From NCBI GenBank assembly GCA_003833135.1, contig QZLH01000053.1, positions 182,167-212,537 on the forward strand: a stretch of DNA of 30,371 nucleotides, read 5' to 3'. The DNA is from Oehlia diaphana (Eukaryota > Glomeromycota > Glomeromycetes > Glomerales > Glomeraceae). Positions 20,606 to 30,256 of this stretch are shown here, one piece after another. A program made the position numbers and the translations under genes. Positions within the stretch are counted from its first letter, which is position 1. Each line of letters opens with the position of its first letter. The notes beneath the pieces are model-generated. The model was not told where the DNA came from. It was given only the letters and a program-made list of their open reading frames with translations, and searched no databases.

Positions 20606-20613
20606 CTGTACGG

Positions 20614-21292
20614 TACTACAAATCTGGACAGACGTTCGAAAATTTTTTTAATTTTTCCGTACTCAGACAGACTATTTAAATTTTGATTTTCCGTACTAAT
20701 AATTTTATATCGTAGCATTATGTGATAGAACTTTCGAGAATGAAAATGTTACAATTACATTTGATTAACATAATTAATCTGATTAATTTATATATTTGTA
20801 ATGTAAAGATATTTGTCATAAATATCTCTTTTTAATCTTTACTGCTTTGATTAAGAAAATAATTGTAAATATGAATATTGATAATATATCCGATGTTGAA
20901 GACTTTCCAAATTGAATTGGTAAATCCTGAATTTGAACAGGTTTATATAATTATTATGACTTTATGAGTCAATTTTATTATTATCAGTTATAGAGCTGAA
21001 TATTATTAAAGAAATAGAAATTTATAAGCTTATCTTCAAAGAGTACAGCACTTCGTGCCGAATAATTATTAATTATACTGATTTCTCTACGAGATTAAGC
21101 GTTATATTACGTTATATAATGATAGCTACTACTTATAGGTAAAAACAAATTTATTAAATTTTTCTTAAATACTATAAAGATCTATAAAAATGATAAAAGT
21201 AAAAAAAAATATTCATATATAAAAGAAATCGTCCATTTATAAAATCTTAAATTTTAATTTGGTTAAAAAAACAACGGTCAAAATATTTAAAA
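20614..21292. other. Intergenic region downstream of kinase copy 2
   Basis: AT-rich DNA with no gene seen. Being 3' of the minus-strand kinase, its right end should hold that gene's polyadenylation site. TTTATT-type words (AATAAA on the minus strand) occur, for example near 21150-21156, but none can be singled out. Confidence 0.4.
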
Positions 21293-23140
21293 TTAAAAAA
21301 TAAAATCATCATCTTGATTGAGATCTATTTAAAAAATAATAAAATTTAAAATTATACATTATCTGTTATAACTATAAAAAATATCCCATCTCACCTAATT
21401 CATTTAATTCATAATTCAACCTTTCGGATACACTTTCGGAAACTATAAATAACAATATAAATATTACTATTAATTTATAATTAAGAATTAAACATATTAT
21501 ATATATACTTACTTGGATTTATTAATGTTATTGAAACGGTTTCTATTAAAAGAAACAGATCAATATTAAGTCAATTTTTTCTTTTTCTTAAAAAAAAAAA
21601 TGTACTAATAATTTACCTTGAAATGAAGATAAATAATCAGTTGGATTTACTGGCTTTGGAAGATTTTTGAAATTTAAAAGTCTACTAGTATAAATTGCTT
21701 GTGGATGTATTTGAAGATTTTTAGATTCATTTTCATTTGTTTTGTTTTTTAATTCACTTTCTCTAATTTTTTCACATTCTTTTATTTGAAAATAAATTTT
21801 GCTATCTTTATCATTAATTTCATCTATATATTTTCTTAATATTTGATGTAATTCTTTAGATGTTGGTCTATTTTCTGCTTTAGCATCCCAACATTTAATA
21901 ATCAAATCTGCAATTAATTTTGGTGTAACTTCAGAAATTTTCGGTCTAAATCCTTTACATACTTTAACAGCCAGATTATGATCATGAGGAATATCATTAT
22001 GAGGAATTTCTTCTGACATATATTCATTCATAATTATTCCAAATGAATAAATATCTGCTGCTTTTGTATATTGATATCCACATAAAACTTCTGGTGCCAT
22101 ATAAGGTAATACTCCATAAGCTCCTCCTTCTTTAACTGATTGCTCTTCATTATTTACTGGTTGACACATTCCTAAATCACCAATAAGTGGTACCCTAAAA
22201 TCATCATCACCTACCTCCGTAATTAATATATTACCTGAGTGAAAATCTTTATGAACTTTTCCAGCATTATGAATAGCTGAAAGTCCTTCAATGATTAAAA
22301 ATAGCTGACTGATTTTATGAATTATACCGCACATAAAAGCATTTCTCAAATTTCCATTTTCACAATAATGTAAAACCATCATATAATTTTGAGTATCTGG
22401 ATCTTGAGTTATTCCATAACATATAACTGTATTAACAAAATGAAAATGACCTGAAATATAATATTTAATCTAAAAATATTTAAAAGAGAAAATTATATTT
22501 ATAAATATATAAAAATTTAACTTAAAAGCAATATTTATTTAATTACCTCATTTAAAAATTCATTATTTATATTAGATGAATTATCTAAACTTTTTAATGC
22601 AACTCTTATATCCGGACATCGTTCCCATTTTTGCTTTTCAATATCCCAGCTTACAATATTTCCTTCGGGCCAAGCAGCTGAATAAATTTTACTGAAACCA
22701 CCTCTAGTAAGATAGGTAACATTTTCAAATTTTTCAAAGGGTAACCATTCAAGACATTTCATAGAAAATAAGGCATTAAGTTGTGATTGTTGTATTAATT
22801 CATCAATATTTTTATTTCCACTAGTCCAATTTTTAAAATTTTCCTTAAATCTTTTAGCATTACAAGGTTGACACCAATATGCTCCTGTACCTGGTTCATT
22901 ACATTCTCCACATATTCCGTAAACTTCTTTTCTTTTTTCTAGATCAATAATATTTATTTTTTTAAGAATGGAAGTATTTTCATCTGATTCAGTTGAATCA
23001 GTGGAAAAAATTGTAGCGTGCATCTATTAAAATAAATGATTAAAAAAAAAAGTTTAATATTATAAAATTTTATATTTTTATAATAAGTTTACCTGATCAT
23101 AATCTATCCATAAATTTTTATCTTGAAGTATCCATTTCAT
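21293..23140 (-). CDS. Protein kinase (TKL-like) with N-terminal cysteine ribbon, copy 2, 6 exons
   Basis: Tandem paralogue of copy 1, predicted 495 residues. Exons, 5' to 3': 23140-23093, 23023-22547, 22469-21617, 21543-21514, 21442-21395, 21324-21293. Exons 4 and 5 have the same lengths as in copy 1 (30 and 48 nt). Ribbon cysteines are C54, C57, C67 and C70. The kinase motifs are TRGGFSKIY, VALK Lys160, HKDFHSGN Asp250, DLG Asp273 and MAPE. Over exon 2 it is about 88% identical to copy 1, with changes packed between the Gly-loop and the catalytic Lys and around the DLG segment (an insert near EVGDDDFRV). The ATG that matches the copy 1 start (23135) is followed by a stop after five codons because about 57 nt of exon 1 are lost. 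An ATG 5 nt upstream (23140), or a further in-frame one at 23152 (499 residues), restores the frame: MKWILQDKNLWIDYDQ. Probably functional. Confidence 0.88.
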
Positions 23141-23152
23141 AAATTTTTTCAT

Positions 23153-23470
23153 AAATAAGAAAAAAAAGGACTTATTACAGCAGAGTTGTTACAGATAAAA
23201 TATTAAAATGAAGTAGAAAATCAAATTTTTTAATTTTTTACAACGAAGATAATTTTATTTTTTTTGGAAGCAAAATAAGTAAAAAAAAATTGCAATGAAT
23301 GGTTGAACCTAATGTAAAAAAAAAACCTTGGCGTTATGAAATTACCCCCATTCGATGCAAATCTATCCTAATTAGCATTGTGGAAATGCAGTTAATCGCA
23401 TAATGATCCTTAATTTAGAACTTTTGTGTTATTGTTATAAAATCGCATGAACAAATATTTCTTTTTTTTT
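23153..23470 (-). promoter_or_regulatory. Upstream region of kinase copy 2
   Basis: Blocks shared with the flank of copy 1: AAAATGAAGTAGAAAATCAA (23205-23224), GAAGATAATTTTATTTTTTT, CATTCGATGCAAATC (about 23350-23364) and CCTTAATTTAGAACTTTTGTG (about 23411-23431). These are the best candidates for shared control sites; GATGCAAATC is conserved in both intact copies. No transcription factor can be named from this alone. Confidence 0.5.
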
Positions 23471-23649
23471 TTGGTTTGGTTCATTAAAATTCGGATTTAA
23501 AGTTTCAGAAAGAAAAAAAATAGATAGATGAGTGATTATATATTACTTACGTAACATAAGATCCCATGTAAGATAGGTAACCAATTAAATTTATTGTGTA
23601 ACATGCCGACTCGCACCCACCTAAAAAATTACGATGATATTGTATATAT

Positions 23650-24040
23650 AAATATATAAAATATTCGTTTATTGTAATGCATTTTTCGCAGCATGCTATA
23701 AACGCGTCTTTTTTTTCGATTAATGAACTTTGTCCTGTATGTAATGTAAAGTAATTTCATTATAAATTAATTTTTAAAAATGAATATAGCAAATTCAACA
23801 TTTGAATAATGATATTCGAGATTTAAAAACTTGATTTCATTCGTACGAATTGACTTAATGACTTATATGGATTTGATGGTTTTTTTTAATCTACAGTACA
23901 TGTATAGCAGGTGTTGCGGCAGGTCCAGCAGGCGTTGCGGCAGGTATGGCAGGTACAGAAAAATAAAAATAATATTGTATAATAGGAAAATAATCTAGAA
24001 GAATTATCGAATGTTCTTAAGTTCTAGAATGACGTGAATT
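23650..24040 (+). repeat. Inverted duplication, right copy (partner 6412-6990)
   Basis: The reverse complement of this stretch carries the same ordered blocks as 6412-6990. It is more compact: about 300 bp separate the outer blocks, against about 490 bp in the partner. It also holds a Gly/Ala-coding piece (23897-23966) that the partner lacks. The 17-mer CTGTATGTAATGTAAAG (23735-23751) has not been inverted relative to the partner although its neighbours have. Confidence 0.7.
23897..23966 (+). pseudogene. Orphan Gly/Ala-rich terminal-exon-like piece
   Basis: A polypyrimidine tract with TTTTTTTTAATCTACAG (ending 23896) looks like a splice acceptor. After it the frame reads TCIAGVAAGPAGVAAGMAG then TEK and TAA. 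The DNA is a 21-bp repeat: GCAGGTGTTGCGGCAGGTCCA type at 23907-23927 and 23928-23948, plus a partial third unit. It is GC-rich against very AT-rich surroundings. No upstream exon was found, so it may be a stranded last exon, a piece of a secreted Gly-rich protein, or a chance minisatellite. Confidence 0.35.
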
Positions 24041-26883
24041 AAAAACGATTAAATAACTAAAAAGATTGCATTATAATTATATTTTGCTGGGCATTAGTAA
24101 TACCGTATTTGGCTGATATTAAACGCCATGACTTGCAATAATATTCAATTATATATATGATATTAATTTTATTTTATGTCACGTAAGATTTTACTTAGCT
24201 CTGAAATATTACCTAATATCTGTCACGACCCTAATTGTTTTTTTTCCTTATGATTGTGCTATTAATATGTATATGATTAGTTGATGATTGCACAGATGGT
24301 TCAGCAACTATATGTACTGATAAATGTCCTTTTCTTAGGTCAACCCATGTCAAAATCTAATTTGATGTGTTAGTTTGAATCTAGTCATTAGGTAGGAGCA
24401 CTGCTAATATTTCCAAATAAAAAAAAAAATTGTAAATTGAGACATATGAGCAATTTCTTTGATAATAGTAACATTGGTGATTTTAAAAAGCTAAGGTTAA
24501 GACTTAAGATGTTAGAGAAGATTACATATTGATATTTGATGATAATAAATGAATAACTCTTTTTGATGTTGTTGGAAAATGGTTTCTTTCATTTCTTTGG
24601 TGTTAGTAGAAACACAGTACTTTCTTTAATTCCATTTTGAAGTTTTAAATAATGCTTCTTTTTTCGTCAACAAAAGTTAAGGAAGCTAAGATATATGAAT
24701 AGAAAACTATCTATTTACTTTTTCTATGAAAGAGTAACATGTATTTTTTTTTTTCGTGTTATACATAATACTATACAGCAGTTCTAATATATGACGAAAT
24801 GTTAAATGTTTAGGTCAATTATTTATACGAGATAAGTTTTCATTTTCATATTATATGCCTCCTATATCTCTGCAAGGACAAAATAATCCGTAAAGAATAA
24901 GGTTAGACATTTCGTTTCTAATAGAGTATGTCAAATTGGAGAGTACATTGTGAGAGAGCTATAAAAAATATATATGGGTTATATCTAACCTTTATAACTA
25001 AAAAATTGGTTTAATTTTTGTGAAAATATTTTTCAACGATAACTTTTTCTGTTTACCTTAAAAACTTCATTCTTTAAATGAAAATCATCGTGAATAGATT
25101 TCAGATAATCTTGTATGTCGATACCTATGTAGAACTTCTGCAGGGAGAATTAATTTTTTTTTTGTTCTTCAATATTCGAATGTCCTTTCTTTTGATGTAA
25201 TTTGTAAGCGGATTTTTATTGTTCTTTCAATGAAATCATCTCTGTAGCACAAAAAATATAACAAATTTAGATTCAAATCAGTTACTTCGCTATATGTCTG
25301 ATAATTTATTCATTTTAAACTTAGTAGATAACACTTCAATTATTTACGATAAAGGTACTCTAGCTGCTCTATTGTATCTATAGGCTATAGCAAATCAACT
25401 ATTAAATATCTCGGCACTAGTGAACAAATGGTAATATGAGATAAATAAACAAAATTTATGCCACAGACGCAGTAAATTTGTAATTAGGTCTTTAAATGTT
25501 CCAATAAAACTGATAATAAAAAAGAAACAGATTTAGATCATTGAGGCTGAGCATTATTAGTCGTAAAATCTGCGGCATATAGGCATGTACATCATACGCA
25601 GTTACGCAGTTGCTTGACAAAGAACTATTCCTTATATGTTCATTTTATTATAAACAAACCGTACATCATAATAATACAAGTCGACATTGCAAATCTTGTA
25701 CTACCATAATAACTTCATAATAATCTCTTACTATTATTCTAATCTATGAACACAAGAATAGAAACATTGCGTATTTATTTATATATGGTAAAAACCTCGG
25801 AGTCTAGTTGAGTATAACCATTTATGGATTGAGTGGTATGACCAATTGTTAAAAAATATCTGTGCAAGTCAAGTATGTATGTAATAAAAAATAAAAATTT
25901 TTAGTTTAAATAATAAGTATTTTTTCTTTAAATTATTAATAATATGCTCGTTTCGAAATTATATATTTACCGTTACAGTACAAAACAAAATAAATCTGCT
26001 GTTTCAATGACAGGATTAGGCGATTACCCCTCAATTTTAAATTACACAAGATCTATTTATATGTCGGTACTTATTAAATGAAGAATGAGATGTCATGGCC
26101 TCTTGAATATCTTTCTTTTAACGTCGCTTATTTATATCCGAACTTGTGTGCAAACTGTAATTTATTGGAACATCTTTCATTGACATAATAAAAAAAAAAA
26201 GTATTAAAGGGGCATAAAATTTATCATTATTTAAAATATAAATTTGGTAATTCATTATTATTCCCTTTTTTGAAAAAAAAAGAAATAAATTAAATAAAGA
26301 TTAGAGAGACAATAAAATCGTAAATGAATGAATATTCTGAACGTTACATTCGTTACATTTAAATGCTTCATCCCTTTTTGCTGATAGGTAACCGAGTACG
26401 TAACCTCAAGTGTCATGAATCATACAAAAATAAATTGGCTGATCAGACAAAACTTACAAAGTTACATACCAAGAAAATGGTTTAAACATAATCAAATTTC
26501 CTTGATCACTTATTATTAGTTAATATAATCAAAAAAAATTCAGAAGAATTCTTAGAAGAATCAGATAATCGGCGCTTAGAAATACTGAAATCCGATTATT
26601 GAACAATTTATTATAATTATTGTACAATTGTGTCTCATACCTTTATAATATTCATTGTTTAAATTTTGAACTTCATTTCCTTATTGGGATCGTTCTTTTC
26701 CATATATGTTATAATAAATCACTTCTTCGCTTTAACATATTGTGACTAATTGTTATTCTGCGGATAAAACACAACGTTATTTAAACAAGGGGAGAAAGAA
26801 TTACTATTCATTCCTATTTATTCAGAACAAAAAAAAAAAAAAAAAAAAAATCATTCCATTAATTACGATCTCAATTAATCATC
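24041..26883. other. Large intergenic region, nothing recognised
   Basis: 2.8 kb with no credible coding frame, RNA gene or long repeat. Small items: TGTCACGACC at 24221-24230, which resembles the start of some retroelement ends but has no partner in the window; two ACGCAGTT copies around 25598-25612; and a run of about 24 A just before the ATPase gene (26829-26850). The last 120 bases include TTATTTAAACAAGG (about 26778-26791) as a weak TATA-like box for the next gene. Confidence 0.45.
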
Positions 26884-29001
26884 ATGTCTGAATACACCGA
26901 AGTCTTTCAACCTTTTATTGATTTATTCACTCAATCTCAAGTGAATACAGTTCTTTTAGCATGGCTTCCAGCAAAATTTGGTCCATACATGTCCGGAATA
27001 ATGACAGTTGATATGTTTTTAACAAGTGTTATAGCATCAGGAATTTCCACTTTTGCTCTTGCGATGTATAAATTTATTAGTTCAAAGACATTAAATGATC
27101 CAATTAGGAATGAAAATACTGTAACAGTTCAACTTGAATATTATTATGAGGGAATTTATGGTGATTTATCTGCTAGTATATTTTATGAAGCTTTATCTTG
27201 GTTGATTTCTAATCAAACAAAACAATTAGATAAAGGTGCATTCATTGTACGACATACAAATTCAACTAATAATAATGATGATGATGAATGTGCTCCTCCA
27301 AATTTTAATATTCTTCCCGAGAAAAATCAACAAATTACTATTGAATATAAAGGATTAAAATTTGATGTCGCATTCAGTATGCCTCCTGAAGAAAAGAAAG
27401 ATGATAATAACAATAATAATAACAATAATAATAATAATAATAATTACGATTATTATAATTACGGAAGTTCAAGTAAAAATAAACCAAAACCTTCAATTTT
27501 TATTACGACCACTAAAGAATCAAGTACAAGTATTGATATTATAACTGATTATTTAAATGAAATTACACGATCTTATTTAGAAACTCAAAGAAAAATGAAA
27601 GTTCGTTCAAGATATGAAAGAAATAGTTCTTATTGGTATCATGTTCAAACATTATCTTGCGTTAGAAATTTGGATAGTGTCGCATTAGATGAATCACAAG
27701 AAATCTTATTAAAAAGAGAATTAGATACTTTTGTAAATGATAAAGATTTTTATGATAGAATTGGTATACCTTATCGACGTGGTATTTTATTATATGGAAA
27801 ACCCGGAACAGGGAAAACTAGTTTGATAAATGCTATTTCTTCACATTTATCTCGCGATACTTATTATTTAAATCTTAAAACCATTTCGGATGATAATGAG
27901 TTAAGCGCTGCATTTAGTTCGGTTCCTGCTAATCAAATTATTGTACTTGAAGATGTTGATACGCAATCAAAAGTTCTACATAAACGAGCAAAAAAATCAT
28001 CTTCATTTTTTAGTACTATAGAATCTCTGTCTATCGATAAAAAGGATAACACTGGTCCAACTGGTTTAAATGGTCCAATGGGTCCATCTTTATTTTCAAA
28101 ATTTAGTTTATCAACTTTCTTGGGATGTTTGGATGGTAATATTTTAGCTGAAGGAAATATTATTATAATGACAACAAATCACGTTGAACATCTTGATCCT
28201 GCTTGTATTCGTCCTGGTCGTATGGATGTACATCTTGACCTTGGTTATTGTACTCATTATCAAATTAGAAAAATGTATAAAACTATTAGTGAAAATCCAA
28301 AAGTCGAATTTCCTAAAGACATTCTTGAAAAAATTCCCGAAAGATTATTACCTCCTTGTGAAGTTATGATGACTATGGTTTTATATCGTAATGATATTCA
28401 CCTTATTCCAGAAAAAATTTATGAGTTAATTTTAAAATATAAAGATATGACACCCGAAGAAATTGCAAGACAAATGGAAGAAGAAGCTTTACGAGAAGCT
28501 CAACGTATTAGTGAAGAATCGGAAGAGAATAAAGAAGATGTTAATGGGGAAGTCAAAGATGAAAATAAGGATGAAAAAGACGAAACTAAAGATGAAAATA
28601 AGGAGAAGAAGGAGGAAGTCAAAGTCGAAAATCAGGAGAAGAAAGAAGAAGTTAAAGGCGAAGTCAAAGTCGAAAACAAGGATAGGAAAGAGAACGTTAA
28701 AGATGAAAATAAGGAGAAGAAAGAGAATATCGAAGATGAAAATAAGGAAAAGAAAGAAGTTAGGGAAGAATTCAAAGGCGACAACAAAGATGAGAAAGAA
28801 GAAGGTAAAGATGAGAATAAGAAGAAAGAAGATATCAAAGAGGATGTCAAAGATGAAAACAAGGATAATGAAGAGAAAATTAAAAATGAAAATGAAAGTA
28901 AAAACAAAATAGAAATGGAAAAGACAGAAGAAGAAATAATTAAGAAAGAAATTGAAAAAGACAGAATAATAAAATGTGTAGTAATTAATAAGGAAGAATA
29001 G
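26884..29001 (+). CDS. BCS1-like AAA ATPase with long Lys/Glu tail
   Basis: 705 residues, no intron. The family member with a known job is mitochondrial Bcs1, which moves the folded Rieske protein across the inner membrane for complex III assembly; the role of expanded fungal relatives is unknown. Residues 43-62 form one transmembrane helix, and about 75-290 match the BCS1 N-terminal domain in style (LNDPIRNENTVTV, then RKMKVRSRYERNSSYW). The AAA core runs from about 295 to 470: Walker A GKPGTGKTS (305-313, Lys311), Walker B IIVLEDVD (352-359), sensor-1 Asn432, and the arginine-finger region IRPGRMD (442-448). Oddities: an Asn run (175-187), a Gly-X-Y stretch GPTGLNGPMGPS (391-402) inside the AAA domain, and a tail from about 531 rich in DENKEKKE-type repeats. 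At roughly 420-460 residues the usual Bcs1 is much shorter; the tail explains most of the excess. The start has A at -3. AATAAA near 29066-29071 may end the transcript. Confidence 0.9.
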   Translation: MSEYTEVFQPFIDLFTQSQVNTVLLAWLPAKFGPYMSGIMTVDMFLTSVIASGISTFALAMYKFISSKTLNDPIRNENTVTVQLEYYYEGIYGDLSASIFYEALSWLISNQTKQLDKGAFIVRHTNSTNNNDDDECAPPNFNILPEKNQQITIEYKGLKFDVAFSMPPEEKKDDNNNNNNNNNNNNNYDYYNYGSSSKNKPKPSIFITTTKESSTSIDIITDYLNEITRSYLETQRKMKVRSRYERNSSYWYHVQTLSCVRNLDSVALDESQEILLKRELDTFVNDKDFYDRIGIPYRRGILLYGKPGTGKTSLINAISSHLSRDTYYLNLKTISDDNELSAAFSSVPANQIIVLEDVDTQSKVLHKRAKKSSSFFSTIESLSIDKKDNTGPTGLNGPMGPSLFSKFSLSTFLGCLDGNILAEGNIIIMTTNHVEHLDPACIRPGRMDVHLDLGYCTHYQIRKMYKTISENPKVEFPKDILEKIPERLLPPCEVMMTMVLYRNDIHLIPEKIYELILKYKDMTPEEIARQMEEEALREAQRISEESEENKEDVNGEVKDENKDEKDETKDENKEKKEEVKVENQEKKEEVKGEVKVENKDRKENVKDENKEKKENIEDENKEKKEVREEFKGDNKDEKEEGKDENKKKEDIKEDVKDENKDNEEKIKNENESKNKIEMEKTEEEIIKKEIEKDRIIKCVVINKEE

Positions 29002-29109
29002 TAATAATAGGAGAGAACATATAATTATTTTTTTATTTTAATAATGTTTACAAAAAGTATATATAAAATAAACGTTTTAATTTTAAAACTCTTAACCAAT
29101 ACCAAATGA
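29002..29109. other. 3' flank of the ATPase gene
   Basis: AT-rich 3' flank containing AAAATAAACG (about 29064-29073), the likely polyadenylation signal, 65 nt after the stop. No gene. Confidence 0.4.
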
Positions 29110-29300
29110 ACTAATACTACAAATGAATAACTACCTGCTGCTTCTATATATTGATATCCACGTCTTTTCCATAAGTTTTGTTTGAGAATTTTGTATCTAA
29201 TTTGGGTTTGGATCATTAGATATTATTGTCGTTCACATAAAACTTCTGGTGCCATGAAAAACTTCACTCTATTCACCAATAAACTCATTCTTTTTTAACT
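29110..29300 (-). pseudogene. Kinase-domain relic with a short insertion
   Basis: The plus-strand text GCTGCTTCTATATATTGATA (29138-29157), then TCCAC, is the reverse of the YQYTKAAD codons of the local kinases. After about 73 unrelated bases (29162-29234) the similarity resumes with CACATAAAACTTCTGGTGCC (29235-29254), the codons for APEVL, then weakens through the activation segment (CTCTATTCACCAATAAACTC and TTTTTTAACTATTG) to about 29300. So a fragment of the C-lobe has been split by a small insertion. It cannot encode a kinase. Confidence 0.72.
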
Positions 29301-30256
29301 ATTGTAACAAGGTCAAATCAAAGTGTTAATTCAAAATCATTTTTTTTAGAAACTCTTTTTCTTTTTTCTCTATCTATAGATATTGGTTTTGATTCCTCTG
29401 ACTTTGGGCATGTAAGTTTCAAAACTTCTTTTGAGGATTTTTTTATTTAGGAATTTTAGTTGTCAGTTTCGATTAACTTCTCTGGATTTTTGATAGGTAA
29501 GTTTCAAAGCAAAGTTTTGAAACTTCTTATTTATTTAAAGCTTTTTTTGTATTTTAAATTTTAATTTTTTTTCTCGTTGTTATAACGAACTAATTAATTT
29601 AATAGTTCAACCGAATGCATCAAACCAATTCAGTATTGATGACAAAGCAAAATTGGCATCAAAGCATTTATTCGCAGCAAGAACGATTTAGCGCAAAACA
29701 TAATGATAATTTTATTAGATTTGGGGGCCAGAATTATCATTAAATTACTAAAGAGGAACCTATAAAAGTACATGAAGTGCATAAGAAAGTTTGTTTGCAA
29801 GAAGTATAATTATAATAAAGAATATTTATTTTTACGCATCAAAGCCAAAGTATATCTTAGGCATTCCTTCTATTAACATATAATATTTTTTACAAATTAT
29901 TTATAGTTCAATGAAATTTCTTGCATCACAGGGTGCTCAAATTACTCTCATAGAATTTACGTAATATAAATATTTTTAATTATCATAATAATTTCAATCA
30001 TTAATTTATTTTAATAAACAGAATAAACAATTATTATAAATAGAAAATTAAATAATTTTTTTTTTTTGAATTAAAAATACAATTTTAAAAAAAGAGTATA
30101 CAATTAATTATTCATGTTGTATATATTTATTTAATGTTATTATTCATTTAGGGAATTGTTTATTGACTTTAGATTGAATTTCATTGATGCAATCGCAATA
30201 TTCAAAAACAGAGAGAGGACATTCACAGTAGTACTAAAACAACATAACTGTAGCTA
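29301..30256. other. Intergenic, with small repeats
   Basis: No gene. GTAAGTTTCAAA occurs twice (about 29411 and 29500), the second copy as a hairpin with TTTTGAAAC. A perfect 11-bp hairpin TAATGATAATT (29701-29711) with AATTATCATTA (29732-29742) brackets a G-rich loop. 29932-29971 is the partner of the dispersed repeat at 19144-19181. Confidence 0.45.

Noticed and set aside
24221..24330. TGTCACGACC as the start of a solo LTR
   Set aside because: No matching right end, target-site duplication or second copy was found in the window.
28463..28912. 149-codon plus frame and 91-codon minus frame inside the ATPase tail
   Set aside because: They are shadow frames of the Lys/Glu repeat region of the ATPase and have only low-complexity Lys/Arg or Ser/Leu content.
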